64,000 bases of DNA from Reticulitermes speratus (GCA_021186555.1 JAJKFL010000012.1:16441711-16505710), one strand, 5' to 3'. Positions 25,264-38,015 are shown, numbered from the stretch's first letter. Notes: generated from the sequence alone by a model not told the origin. A program made the numbers and translations.

Positions 25264-25372
25264 GCAGCGTTCAACGTGATAATGTAACAAAATATCTGGG
25301 CACAACACAGTGCAGTTTGTTGGACTGAGTGTTGTGAGTTTGCAGGTTATGTATAGAAAACCAAATATTGCA

Positions 25373-25617
25373 ACAACAATAAAGGTAAGAAGACTAGAAG
25401 GGCTGGTCATGTGGTGAGAATGTCTGACGATAGGACCGTGAAGAAAGTATTTCTGGGGAAACCAGACGGAAGTAGAAAAGTAGCAAGACCAAAATTAAGG
25501 TGGTTAGACTGTATTGAAAATGATCTTAAATGGATGTGTGTCAAGAGATGGAGGAAGAAAACAGAAGACAGATCTGTATGGGCTATCATTCTGAAGGAGG
25601 TACTGGTTAAACTGTAA
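25373..25617 (+). pseudogene. Non-LTR retrotransposon ORF2 C-terminus, 5'-truncated
   Basis: The open frame reads GHVVRMSDDRTVKKVFLGKP, then KLRWLDCIENDLKWMCVKR and WAIILKEVLVKL before the stop. This is the last part of a LINE polyprotein, after reverse transcriptase, of a type I recall as very abundant in cockroach predictions. A (GGA)n run (25617-25645) follows the stop, consistent with a microsatellite-like LINE tail. No catalytic domain remains, so it is a 5'-truncated insertion. The frame is intact over 75 codons, which suggests it is fairly young. Confidence 0.7.
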
Positions 25618-26409
25618 GGAGGAGGAGGAGGAGGAGGAGGAAGAGGAAGAAAAAGAGTGTTGTGAATTGATTTCGATTTTATCTTGTACACAACAAACTG
25701 TCGGCTGAATGCAACTCTGTAAAGCACAATGGTTACTATATGTACCACATTAATCATCACAACATCCTTACGACACAGCGCATTCATATCTTCCCTATAA
25801 TTCGCAGAACAAACAACAACTTCTGTGAACAGCATAACTGAGCGGTCTTTATAAGTGATACACGATGGTACTCGACCATTTCATTCCACGCCTTCTGGGT
25901 TTGAGGCGCATTGCCTTGCTATCTGAACGCCCAGGGCGTGTTCTTGTTAAAACGCTTCCTCTCGGAAAATCCGTACATCCAGGATGTAAAACACTCACAT
26001 AATTCCATCTGTCATAACAAGAACTTAAATTACCGGCGAACTAATAAAATGGAACCTGTCAACTACAAGAAAGAAATACTCTGATCAGTCGACTGAAAAT
26101 TGTAATCAATTTAAGTCATACAGAATTCTCAAGAGGTATGCGCAATAAAATGCGGGGGTCTCTTCGAACGGACGATCAAAGGATAGTGGATTTCGTCAGC
26201 TCCAGTGGTTGTGCATACAACGAGAATGCCGAATGGTGCAGTCCGTCCCCATAGCAACCTTTCAATTCATCTTGCGAACTGAATGAAGAAACTGAACAAG
26301 CAAACGGGGGGAAAGACTAATGACCGACCTGGAAAGTTTTAAGTTGTTTACAGAACGTATAATGATATGCAAACGTAAACCATGTCTTCAGTTTGGTTAA
26401 TGGTAAAAC

Positions 26410-26545
26410 TGCCTCCGTAAATAGTACGCCACGAAGGCCTAAAGCGGTGGAGGTAATACTCCACATGAATCACAGGCGTCGGCACTAAATGGTGGTGAGT
26501 AGCCAACTTCACGCTGCAGCCTCTTTAACTCCGAGGAAGTACTAG
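26410..26545 (-). repeat. SINE 3' fragment, minus strand
   Basis: On the minus strand GTTGGCTACTCACCACCATT, TAGTGCCGACGCC and GTGGAGTATTACCTCCACCG match the body and 3' end of the CCGGGATAGC family. Confidence 0.55.
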
Positions 26546-26805
26546 TCATCTACCCGCCCATATTCATTTAAGAGACGCCTATATGGATCACATGCCATTA
26601 TAACAGCCAATCATCCTATTACCTCCGTTATATGGGTGTGCCTGTCCTCATGAAACAAGTCGGCTGACAGAAATTTGGCAAATCCGATGCACGAGATGCA
26701 CTGTGTATCTGAGCTATACCAATCCTGCACGCTCATCAAAACCTATACGGATGTCACTTGGACACGAAAGGCAACATGCTAAACATCGAGTGTCAAGTGC
26801 ATTTT

Positions 26806-27005
26806 GCGACACCCTGTATATTAAATCAAAACATATTTCTTACACAGGCACATACTTATGTCACGAACATATCTTTTGTAAGATTTCACTTCTGAGATAC
26901 ACCTTTTGCGCCACCCTGTATATTAAATTAATTAAAATAAACCATACACAGGCACACACTTATGTCATGAACATGGCTTTTGTACGCGATGGGTCACTCC
27001 TGATA
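26806..27005 (+). repeat. Direct duplication of about 100 bp with CACCCTGTATATTAAAT ends
   Basis: GCGACACCCTGTATATTAAA at 26806 and GCGCCACCCTGTATATTAAA at about 26909 each lead into ACACAGGCACA(T/C)ACTTATGTCA. CACCCTGTATA is a common end of insect Tc1/mariner-like MITEs. Confidence 0.6.
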
Positions 27006-27584
27006 TATATTAACGTTTTAAGTTTATTGTACGCCTCATCGAAGCTTCGTATATGCAATCATCATGCCACTCTTACTGAAATATACTTGAACCTGCTGGA
27101 ATATTCATGTCAGAAGGTAAGGACAGAAAGACATGCTTTGTGCGATGTGTTCCTGGTTTTCTAAGTGGGCACCAACAGGCCGTCTTCAAGACTAAGTGTA
27201 ACATTCAGAACGGAGATTTCAAAGCCAACCAGTTTAGAAAGACTTGTTAGAGATGCCAGAAGAAGAGTGAACACGAAAAGCAGTCTGACGCCACTAGACT
27301 ATATAAGAACCCACCACCTGCCCAACCTGTCAGTCCGCATTAAGGGAACAAAACACTGGCTTAAAGCAAGATATTCCACCCACCTGCAAATCGCGCTCTA
27401 TGGTAAAGCAGACTGCTGTTCATACCACTCAGAATTGTGTTGGGAGTGTCTCTGCGGTCAACTCATAACTTTAGGCAGCGCATTATTTTTAAAAATTGTT
27501 TGCAGGTACTATAAGTGACAAAATGTAAAGAGAGAGAAAGATACGCATATTATGCCTCTGTAGATGTGCGACTTTGTACAGGAT

Positions 27585-27815
27585 TCTACTTGGAAGACCC
27601 AGGCGTTGATGGGAAGATAATATTAAAATGGATCTTCAAGCAGTGGGATGGGGAGGGGGGCTAGATTGATCTGGCTCAGGATATGGACAGATGGCGGGCT
27701 CTTGTGAATGCGGTAATGAACCTTCGAGTTCCATAAAATGCGGGGAATTTCTTGAGTAGTTGAGGACCTGTTAGCTTCTCCAGAAGGAGTCTGCTCCATA
27801 TAATTAGTTAGTTAG
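27585..27815 (+). pseudogene. LINE 3' end with (TTAG)n tail
   Basis: GATGGGAAGATAATATTAAA and GTGAATGCGGTAATGAACCT, CTTCTCCAGAAGGAGTCTGC and then GTTAGTTAGTTGG. In translation it carries the [21 protein letters not shown] and [16 protein letters not shown] tail. It is of the same family as 54676-55215 and 62970-63190. Confidence 0.7.
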
Positions 27816-28261
27816 TTGGCAGGTTGGTTAGTTGGTCGGTCGGTCAGTTAGTTAGCCCATTCGGTAGGGGGTTAGGTGGGCCTCCAACCGGAAGAACTCT
27901 AAACCGGACGAGAACAGAGTTCATGTTCCTCTGTCGTCCATTCCATAGCCATGCCATTGTAACGAGAGAGGCCTCGTGCGGCATTTTCATTTACTGTTTC
28001 TCCTAATCATGTAACAGCAAGACACTTGACATTTATTCATTCTGCTCATCATTAGATGTTACTTTCCAGTTACAACTTACAACAGCAGCAATGCTAAAAT
28101 TAAGTAACGAGAAGTGACACATTACCACGTCGCAACTTAAAGAAGTCAAAACAATTCAGTTTACATGAGATGGCTGGGCTTTATGGCGCACACAGCGACG
28201 ATAAGTAGTATAAACGTTACGCGTAAATTACTGTACCGAAACATTAAGACATCTCAGACTA

Positions 28262-28465
28262 CAGGCTGCATGTCCGAAGAATCGTGGTTCGATTCCCAGA
28301 AGTGACAAAGATTTTTCTCTTCTCTGAAGAGACCAAACCACCTCCGCAACCTACCCAGCTTTCTACACAATACGTACCGGAGACTTTGCCCGACAGCAAA
28401 GCGATCGGGGCGTCACTCATCTACTCAACTCCATCTGGTACCGAGGTTAAAAATGCCTTCAACGT
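28262..28465 (+). repeat. SINE, diverged (CCGGGATAGC head family)
   Basis: The B box GGTTCGATTCCC is followed by a body resembling GAGACCAAACC, CTACCCAGC, GATCGGGGCGTCACTCATCT and GGTACCGAGGTTAAAAATG. The A box is weak. A decayed GACGAAACATGTAGCTG module follows at about 28528. Confidence 0.55.
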
Positions 28466-29430
28466 GACGTACATTGCATGTCTTGTTATACAGTCGTACC
28501 CATTTCGAGAATGGCTTAACTTAGACGAAACATGTAGCTGATTCTGGATTTCAATAAAGTGCTGTGTTAGACGGTTCATTACTGTGCATATTCAACGCGA
28601 TGAACCATATCAACTACTACAGTTACATCAGTTATTGTGGTTACCATACGCTAATATGTTTAAAAGATGTCGGAAGAAGCAGCATTGTCAGTATTATAAC
28701 AAATAGTTTCTTCACTGCTTTCAATGAGTACATACCAGCAATAAACAAGCACGACGCTGTACTTCAGTGTGGCTGCACCGAAGTCTGTGCAACATAACGC
28801 TCCCCTCGGAACTCACAGCATATACGAGGTTTGCAGATTATGACGCAGAGAACATGACCTAGGGTATTCCAGGGCTTATGCAACTTCGCACAATTAAAAC
28901 GCCCCATTATCGAACATACTCATCACGATACTTATTTTCACTTCATACGGCCATGATGTTTTGCTGACGCACAGTAAACTTATCACTTAACATGCGTGTT
29001 ACAAACACGAGCAGTTAATCAGTTCGAAAATAAGCCACTTCAGTTCTCAACTAGCTGTCACACGTTTCCCACGTGATGGACCATAACTACAAAACGTTAA
29101 AACAAGATTTATTGTCTATAAGCTAAGTTTTCCATTTAAATACCAGCACAGAAAAAAATATATAGCGCACAATCTATAATACAATGAACGTTCTGTCTCA
29201 TCGCTTTAGTTCTAATTGTCGCGTTGTAGCTGTAAATAATGTTCCATTTCGACATAGGCACCATGGTTTTCAATCCAGAAATCACACTTAACACAACACA
29301 GCAAACTACAAATCACACTGCTAGATAACATTCAGAAGACATGAACGGAATGAAATAAGAAGGCAGAAAGTTCGTTATGCTTAACTTACTTATTTCTGAT
29401 CAATATTTCAATTAGTCTACTAAAACGAAA

Positions 29431-29766
29431 ATACAGGATGAGCGAGAAGTCTGTCCACCTGCACAAGAAGGGTGCTGCACTGTGCTGGAAGTGGAGAAGT
29501 ACCACACATAAAACGCTTTACGTTTCATACGTGACCTGTCATATGTCAGTGCGGGTCACTTCCAGCACTTATTGTAACCGTACGTATTGTACATTCACTG
29601 TGACTTCCATTTTAACATATATCATACGTGACCTCTGTCTCTTGCCCGTGGGGGTCACTTTCAATACTTATTCCAATCGTAAATACTATACATTCACTGT
29701 GTGACTTGCACTCTAACCTCTGTCCTACTTACGATGGCTGTACAGGCACTTCTCGCTCACCTGTAT
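29431..29766. mobile_element. TIR MITE, ATACAGG(A)TGAGCGAGAAGT termini
   Basis: Left ATACAGGATGAGCGAGAAGT (29431-29450) pairs with right ACTTCTCGCTCACCTGTAT (29748-29766), one base shorter. The interior has two related blocks (CATACGTGACCT ... ATTCACTGTG). The superfamily is not certain; the ATACAGG start is common in insect Tc1/mariner-like MITEs. Confidence 0.72.
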
Positions 29767-32700
29767 TTAAAACACACTATTTATGATTTCATTAACATAC
29801 ATCTCTATACACTTCAAGACATTTCTGCATTATTCTTAATAAAATACTGAATAAACTGAGAGGATCATACGGAAACTACACAAAATACAGTGAATACAGT
29901 GAAAAATTTATAATAACAATTACCTTTCCAGAAATATAATATAAATAGCATACCCACTATCCTTCAAATACAAAATTGGCGTCTGTTCATTTTATAAATA
30001 GCTCCCACTACTTATCTACCCTAATGGTGGAGACAACAGATTCCTCCAAAACGAGGGCACCTATATACAAACCTACACGGCGTCACATGCCGGAATACCG
30101 TAATCTCAACACAACTAAACTTAACTGTTTTGTTGTTTGGAAACGGAAATGTATAAAGTAGGATCTCATTCTTAAAACTTGCTTCTCAGCAAGAAATTTA
30201 ACGGTAATATCTCAAAATTCATTCACAACTGACATATATTTATTTCTATCACCGGCAATTACACTGCACAAGGCTAACATGTTTAGTTCAATCTGCCTAG
30301 ACTCTGATGCATGCAGTAACTGCATCTCGCAATATTTATTATGCCTCAACAAATCTTACAGGCGTCACCTCCAAAAATTACGAACCAACATGGAAATTAA
30401 AAAAATGTTCAAGTCTTCTGGGTTGTTATATCACGGCGACAGGTCAACCGTCACCGACGTGCCTTTATCTTCAGGATCAAGCATTCCAAGATCAAGAAAA
30501 TTCGATCCTTCAAAAAACCGGCAACTGTTTATGAGTAACATCCCAGAAGACTTGAATCTTCAGCAACACCGCTGCGACAGCCTCAAAACTCGCAAAATAC
30601 AGGCCTATTTTCTACTTCTCGTCAGCACAGAAATGTCACACTAAGAGACACGATAGCTTTCAGTATTTACCCTGAATTCCAACTAGCTACAGTAGGCCTA
30701 CCACTGCAGTTACCAGTACACGACACACGATAAAATTCCGGACGCTCTGATACACATTCCATCACATGTTTACTGTATGTACTGTTTATGAGGATTGGTC
30801 GTCGATTTCAAATCACCATTTATGCCGATCACAAAGCCCCAATTTTTCCCCCCAAGACTGATTACGCATCCTAAATTAACCGGCTTAAAGTTTCACAGGT
30901 TGCGAGAGCTATTACCTGCGCCACGGAATCGAAACTATAATCCGTGTCTTAGTGGTCGCACTTCCCCCGTCCCTGTCTTTTAAACACACATACTGTTCCA
31001 CAGCACTTAGTGCATTTGACAGATTGGTGATTTATGTTTCAGTATAACCTTAGGGAAGCATACTTCTATGAAAACATCAGTCGCAAACTAGATCCTCTCA
31101 GTTTAGTGTCACTGTCCACAATGCTAGCATAATAAAATATCACAAAAAATCTAAAATGCATTACTTTACAGGTAAGAGAAATCCTGTACGTGTATCAATT
31201 GAAGCCTTGTAATCACATGAACTGTTAGACCTGATAGCACTGGGCAAATAACGTTACAGCCATAAAACTCGGGGTCGTAAATGAAGATAATGGATGTTAT
31301 CATCAGTAGGGACGTGCAATTACTATCACTTATTTAAAAATAAAAAACAGTACGAAGTATTCCGACGATTAAAATATGAACTCAGGACTATTTTATTCTA
31401 GAAAGTGACCCCTGCAGTGAGGTAGACAGGTAGCAACGTTTCTAAGAGGCGCCTGCTCCCTGCTTGCCTACCCTGAAAATGGAGCCAGAAGGTTCCCCCG
31501 AAACGTCGGTATCCGTTTAACAACATACACGGCGTCACACCACAAAATACCATTATCTTGACAAACATTGTCAAAGCACACGGTGTCACATCCCGGAATA
31601 GTGTCTGTTTTCGATATTTTGATGAAATGATAAAATATAAAAAGGTCTCTCATACCGTTATAAGCCTATAAACTCTTGAACAGAACAGTACGACACTCGT
31701 CTTAGTAAGATCGTATATGACTTTTAAATTTAATTTGCACACACTAGTTAAAGTTTAGACTAGACCATAATTTACTTTTTTGTCATTTGATTACTGAGCT
31801 CAACACAGTCCACTTGACTCAACGTATCAAAAGAAACAAACCACTTTGTATTAAAATATGACAAACCCAGACAAATGGGGATACAAAAAATCAGTTCCTT
31901 ATACCGCGGACTGTTTTTTACCGTTAAATAACTACGTGGTAAAATTACACATCAGTTACATGACTCTTCATATTTGTTTAGCAGTGAAGGTGAGTTACTG
32001 TGGTTAACACTTTTGACACTGCGCAACATTTTAACAAATTTATACCTTATGTGATTAGCGCAGTTACGGTTATGCCAGTATTAACGTCAATCAGTATTAA
32101 TGTTACTGTGTCACGTATTAAAGCTTAACAAAGATTAGATAACTCTTTACTATTATTATTATTTTTAATCGAACTGATTAGACCATGATCTAAAGTGATG
32201 TATTAAGTAATAACTGCAATGGCCGACGGGACGCAGTTATCAAAATAATGGCGGGCCCTCGTAAGCAAGTATTAATTCATAGACAGGAAACGTGAATGAA
32301 TATATCTTCAACAGTGTAATGGCGATAGATTTCATAATCCTCAATGACTAGTGCCATGACAGACACAAACAGTAAGCATCTCCTTACCTTCACCCTATTA
32401 ACAGATAACAAAAGAATTTTACACCCGACATTTTTATTTTTATCCGTATGTCAAACTATATGCTGCATTAACTTCTGCTAATTCACAAACACACCGTGAA
32501 CAGTGACACTATTTTATTCAACACACGCATTTATAAATCAATGAACAGAAATATTCTTTCTCTAAATACCTCGTGTAGTTGTGTTAATACTCCACTGTGA
32601 TTGGCAATTACACGATTCCTTAAAAAACAGTCAGGCCGGTCCCCATGTTGTCATGAGTTATATTACAAACAAACCAATTGCGAAACGAACGTCATTCAAA

Positions 32701-33739
32701 AGGCATTAACCATCACAGATACAAAAAAACTGCACTATATGACAAATGACACTTCTGACAAATACAAGAAAAACACATAAAACACACACAATTTCTTCAC
32801 ACTGACAGTCACTTTTATGGAATGCCAAACACTGATTACATCTCCATTCTCGAACACGTTTCAAAAAACTTCTGACAGATGGCGGCTATTTGTTAGCTTC
32901 TTAATCCATGTGACAGGCAAGATGGTTGAATGCGTATGATTAACAAACGCCGGGGACGCGCTTTTAGGATGCTCACATGCCCCGGTAACGTTTTCCTCGT
33001 AAAGAGGCAGGAGGGAGTACGGGTGTTATTGATTTTGTACGAAAAAGCACGCTTCGAGACGAAAGATGCGACCAGAAACACTCCCTACACAACACTACAA
33101 CCGCTAACTTGTTGGGTCCGGGACCAACTGAACGTTCCACATAGCAGAAGGCCTTGACTCAGTACTACCAACATATGACGCATGACTTCCACTAACATAC
33201 CGCGAGACGATAATGTTTCATTCTTAGCTACTAATTCTAAAGCACTGAGATATAACAAAGTGCACATACATGCGATGTACATGCTCCAAGTGGAAGCAGG
33301 GCCACGCTGCACGGAACACTTGAGGAACCTGCTCTAGTTACGTATTCCCTCAATGTTAGTCATACTGCTTGTCACGCAGCCACGCTGACGGCACACGCAA
33401 TTCTTCTTGTATGGCGCGAAATTTGAGTACGATATTAATTTGAAACTGTATCTATAACATTTCAAAGTCTAATTCGATGTATATATTGTTCTTAAATCTG
33501 CCGACATATTTATACTATATCATTCTTACTATTAATAATGCCACCTCTCCTAAAGTGCGGTGTATGTAGATGTATTTGAAAATGTGTTAAACATGTCTTT
33601 CAAGCTAGCATTTAGAACTGCTTTTAACCCAGTCTCACGTTTCATGTTCGGGCGCTTTTATGTCCTTCTACCTAAAAGTTTTAAGCCAATTTACACATAC
33701 AGTTTACTCTTACTAACGACGTACCAAACGACAGGCTGG
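29767..33739. other. Largely unannotated AT-rich stretch
   Basis: It contains the decayed element at 31470-31600 and another weak relative near 29995-30110 (CTACACGGCGTCACATGCCGG). Otherwise no feature is supported. Confidence 0.45.
31470..31600 (+). mobile_element. Decayed element of the CACGGCGTCACATCCCGG group
   Basis: TACCCTGAAAATGGAGCC, TTCCCCCGAAACGTCGGTAT, then CACGGCGTCACACC and CACGGTGTCACATCCCGG. TACC and GGTA around the module can pair, and GTC sits where a hammerhead cleavage triplet would be, but the core CTGAAAA deviates from CTGANGA. Confidence 0.5.
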
Positions 33740-34005
33740 ACAACCGAGGAACAGGGGCTCGATTCTTGGCAAAAGTAAGAAATCTTTGTCTTCTCCAAAA
33801 CTTCCCGACCGGCTCTAGGGCCCTTTCTGCTTCTATCCAACGGGCACGGGGAGGGGGGGTTCGTCCCTGGGGGTGAAGAAGACGGGGCGTGAACCTGCCC
33901 ATTCATCTCCGTCCAGTCAGAGGTTAAGAATGGGTGAAGCTATACCTTCATTACCCGACAAACATGCATGGCGTGGTGGACAGCATTACCTCTTTACCTT
34001 TACCC
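33740..34005 (+). repeat. SINE (CCGGGATAGC head family), diverged
   Basis: GGGGCTCGATTCTTGGCAAA is B-box-like. The body has CTAGGGCCC, CCCTGGGGGTGAAGAAGACG and CAGAGGTTAAGAATGGGTGA, and ends near CATGGCGTGGTGGACAGC. Confidence 0.68.
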
Positions 34006-35336
34006 TTTATCGCCATGATACCAATGGGGGCCGAAGTTGCTGATTTAAACTGACAACCATTATGACTCCATCAATTGCACCAGCGATGAAGCCGCGTGAG
34101 TTTTCCGGGACGGAAGCAAACGCCACAATTTAAAGAAGGTTGAAAATCCGTGTGATGACAATTTTTCTATGTTCAGTTTGCAGCAGATTTTAGGTAGTTA
34201 ATTTTGTAACGTACACATCACAAATATGCCTACACATTATAGGTTAATTTTTTGGTTTTTATGGTCACAATTATAAACTTGAAGATATCGCAACTGTTTG
34301 AAGTTATGTGCTACTAAGTGTTGTTCTATAACGTCAACCATGACTATCTTAACTGAGTCTTTTATATTGGCGATGAAGCGGCTGCAGAGTCGAACTCACT
34401 CATCTCTGTTTAAAGCATACATCAAAAATACATGGAGCTATACTTTCACGTCCCCTCTACACATATGCTAAAGGCAAAAACATACTTTACAAAATGTGTA
34501 TAACAAGATACATATATATTGTGTGCATGAGGCATAAGAAATCTAACTTCTGAAGATAGTGACTTTGAGATTTCAGAGAGAGTTGAGTCCTTGTAAATAA
34601 TCAGATAAGCATTTTTATAGATAAACATCCTAATGTAAACAACTATCTCTGTTAGAATAGAATAATACATGCATATTTTACACAGCAACTGATGATACAA
34701 ATACAAGCATAATTGTATAGATAAATCAAGCAGAAAATCTATTTTTTGAAAGAGATTTTTACGGGGAGGAAATATCTGCGGGTCCTGACCGCACTGGTAC
34801 CTGCTAACAGCACTGTGCAACCTCCGACATTTGAACCCATAGGCGCCTCAGAACAAGAGCGGTTCATGTTACACAGATGCCTATTCATGTGTCATCTTAA
34901 ACGTATTCCACTCTCAGACTGCAGGTATATGCATAAGGTTAACGTACGTTGTGAAATTCAAATTCGCCTGTCTCTCTGTCCTCCGCTGCTTCATCTCCGT
35001 ATCTCGTTAAATGAGCTCGACTAAATTCGATATTGGAATTCCATGTTAAAATTGTGCGATGAGTAAGGTTTCGATTTTTGACAGTCAGTACAAACTCTAC
35101 TTTACGTAAACATTGTATCAAGACACTCAGAAACGATCCGCCTTAAACATCTGTAGGTTACAATCTAAAAAAGAATAATTTTATCTAAGGTCTAATATTT
35201 TTATTTAAAACTTATGTCGTTTATCTTAAATACCGGTATATTTAGCCCTCTAAACCATACAATCCTGTGGTTAATATATGTATATGCAAGGACATTTTTA
35301 TATATACGTCTGCTTTAATATTTAAAATTTTTTTTT

Positions 35337-35575
35337 TCGATTCCCGGTACAGGACATGAAATTTTTCTCTTCTTCAAATCGTCCATCCCGGCTGTGGGGC
35401 CCACCCAGCCTCCAGTTCAATTACTTCTATTCCCGAGGATAAGGCCGCCGAGGATTTTAGCTGACCACTCACCTCCATCTAGTGCCGAGGTTAAGAATGA
35501 GTGGAGTTGTACCACTCTTTCCCCCTATATGCCTTCATGGCGTGCTAAGAGACGACTTTACCTTTACCTTTTAGC
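35337..35575 (+). repeat. SINE (CCGGGATAGC head family), head truncated
   Basis: It starts at the B-box region CGATTCCCGGTACAGG. The body GGGGCCCACCCAGCCTCC, TAGTGCCGAGGTTAAGAATG and CTTCATGGCGTGCTAAGAGA ends in CTTTACCTTTACC. Confidence 0.75.
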
Positions 35576-35694
35576 CACACAGGAGTGCCTACACGATCTT
35601 CGTACGATTCACAACATATCACTTCCCTAAGCAACATTAACCAGGGTCACTGTTGCAAGAACATTAGTTAATTTAGCCATTGTAACAAACATTT

Positions 35695-36101
35695 GTCGAC
35701 CTCGGTGGACTAGTGGTTAGCGTGCTCGCCACTGGACCTAAGGTTCGCGGGTTCGATCCCGACCGAGGTCGATGGATTTTTAAGGGTGATAAAAATCCGG
35801 AGCACCACTTCCTTCGGAGGGGAAGTAAAGCCGTCGGTCCCATGTCGTAGATTTACGGCATGTAAAAGAACCTTACGGGCATGAATAAAAATGTTGCGTA
35901 AGCCAAATTGCCTCCATTTCTCACCCAAGTCTCCTGACTGACTGCCTGCCAGATGGCTCTGGCGGGCACATCAGGATCGATAGAAACAGTAGCGCGGCCA
36001 GACCAACTGCCACGAATGCGCACGACTTAGTAACCTCGAAAAGAGGAGGCAAGAGGAGGCCTGGGCCCATATAGGGCTGTTGAGCCATGGTTATTATTAT
36101 A
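35695..36101 (+). repeat. Full-length tRNA-derived SINE with perfect TSD
   Basis: A perfect 12-bp TSD, TAACAAACATTT, flanks it (35683-35694 and 36102-36113). The head has A box TGGACTAGTGGTTAGCG and B box GGGTTCGATCCCGAC. A long body follows, ending GGGCCCATATAGGGCTGTTG and a TTATTATTAT tail. It is clearly distinct from the other SINE families here. Confidence 0.88.
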
Positions 36102-36349
36102 TAACAAACATTTACAAAATATTGAAGGTATGTCGATAAACATAAGAAATGCTGATACCCGAACTGACTATATGAGGGAATACTGGGTTCGAAACTCGTA
36201 AGGGACACCGACCGTCCTGAAACTTTTCGCCGATTTTCTCAGCCCTTCTAGGGAGAACACTTCAATTAGGCCACGATGATTTGCTGTCACATCCTTTCCA
36301 ATCCATCAATAGTCATCCTGCCATCGACACTAAGTGCACTTATATACTT

Positions 36350-36605
36350 CTTCTTTCAATGGCTCGACAGCCCCTTGGGGGCCTAGGCCGCCTCATTTTT
36401 CGAGGCTTCACGATCACACTCAGACACACCACACTCGGTAGGACTCTTCTGGACGAGTGACCAGCTCGTCGCAGAGACCTGTACCTGACAACACACAACA
36501 CTCACAAGAGACAGACATCCATACCCCCGGTGGGATTCAAACCCACAATCCTAGTAAGCAAGCGGCCGCAGACCCACGCCTTAGACCGCACGGCCACAGG
36601 GATCG
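36350..36605 (-). repeat. tRNA-derived SINE (GCCGATCCC head) with perfect TSD, minus strand
   Basis: A 14-bp TSD, GCACTTATATACTT, at 36336-36349 and 36606-36619. On the minus strand the head has TGGCCGTGCGGTCTAAGGCG and B box GGGTTTGAATCCCACC, and the body ends CCCCAAGGGGCTGTCGAGCC. Confidence 0.88.
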
Positions 36606-37980
36606 GCACTTATATACTTACAGCGTCGTAAAATAAACAAAAGAGGAAGTCGGAAAGAGGTTAAGTATGAAGTTGCTCCTGTAGACGCCATGAACGCGTA
36701 TGGGGTGAGTCGACTAGAGCTGCACTAGACTGAGTCAGCTTGACGCGCCCTTGTTCAAGCAGCGAGAAGTCGGGAACCAGTCCAAAACGTCCTCGTGACA
36801 TATCCCATTGCTGCACGAAGCAGTATTCATCAATTTACAAGCGGCATCTCCATAGCAACGAGAAGGTACGATGCAGTCTGGCTGCTGGCGGACTCTGTCG
36901 GTAGAACTGGACAGCACCAAACGACCAGACCACAAATTAAATTTCTTCATGTCAGCACAGAGACTGTCATGGTAGGAACGATTGTGACGTCATGTCAAAT
37001 TGTTGACGCTGCAATTCTGATGTACTAGTGTTCGAATTGCATGAAAATACCGAAGTCAGAGCACAACAACCGAGGGTTAGGACTTTTAAACCTTTCGCCA
37101 CAGATACGGTCAATACGAATATATATATTCTGACAATTTACTAATTCATAAACTCCTGCACTGCATGTGGGGTCTTTTTCTGACCCCAGTGTAGCCAAAT
37201 TACTCAGTTACTTATTATTATTATCCCACTTCATGGACTGGGTCCTAGAAGCCCGCACAAACTTTCGGAAATTCCTTAAATCCTGATCTGCTCTCGCCTT
37301 CTGCCAGTTTGCACTTGGCATTAATTCAGTGTGCAAACTAATGCGGCCTCCTGGACAACAGCTGTAGGAGGTTCTTTCTCAGGAGGCAGAGCGGCTGAAA
37401 ACTGGCCATTAATTTCCAATGATAAAGAATACCCTCTCCAACGGGCCTAAGAGTAAAGCATCCTTCCCCCCATTTTTGAACCTGAGAAAGAAAACGCGCA
37501 ATTTTTTAACCATTCAGTTTAATGAACCCACGTCAATGGACAATGTCCAAAATACCAATAAAGCGTAATGCAGTAGCCCATACCAGCGTCAATGTCCTGT
37601 AATGTTGGATCGCCTAATATACAGACCACTTTAACATTTAAAGTACGAACTGAATACACATTAATTTTAAACGATCCATAACCGTACAATGAGCAATAAG
37701 GTATGATATTAAACCGTTAACTGTTCATCTCTATATTACTTTATATAATTTTTATCTACCAATGTATTATCAATTAGCTCCTACAAACACCTATTTTCTT
37801 TTCAGGATGGTGATTTACCACTGCACATCGAATCAATCACAATTTTTTATCTGTATTTTAATTTTTAACGTATATTTTAAACCACATATTTTAAAATTTA
37901 ATATTGTATATCTGTGCATTGGTTCCATTAACTTCTGTATATTTCGATGTACGTGTTCTTTGTAATTTACGTCCCTAGAA

Positions 37981-38015
37981 ATGGCCACATGAGTGGCCGA
38001 AACATGTGGGAGGTA
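37981..38015 (+). ncRNA. Decayed hammerhead-like module
   Basis: CCCTAGAAATGGCCACATGA then GTGGCCGAAACATGTGGGAG. The stem GGCCAC/GTGGCC is intact and CCC/GGG could pair, but CTGANGA has become CTAGAAA, so activity is unlikely. Confidence 0.3.

Larger units (their letters stand above)
24282..25344. mobile_element. Larger Penelope-type fold-back, interrupted by a nested element
   Basis: Left AACTCACAACACTCAGTACA...CAAACTGCAC pairs with right GTGCAGTTTGTTGGACTGAG...TGTTGTGAGTT. Inner arms CACGTTGGACACTGCTACAT pair with CATGTAGCAGCGTTCAACGT, and further inside AACACTTCACAAAACCGAAC pairs with GTTCGGTTTTGTAAAGTGTT. The left arm is split by the 608-bp element at 24316-24923. Confidence 0.75.

Noticed and set aside
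24282..25344. Assembly palindrome artefact as the explanation for the fold-backs
   Set aside because: Arms differ by scattered mismatches, elements have distinct TSDs, and the same design recurs at several sites with different sequences.
25407..25835. 142-codon minus-strand ORF
   Set aside because: Antisense to the LINE C-terminus and the (GGA)n run, which reads as polyproline.
27165..27518. 117-codon plus-strand ORF as a gene
   Set aside because: No recognised domain, and it lies just upstream of a LINE tail; may be old repeat sequence.
35700..35772. Stand-alone tRNA gene
   Set aside because: A and B boxes belong to a SINE with a long body and its own TSD; the same holds for the other tRNA-like heads at 9983, 44850, 46830 and 63670.
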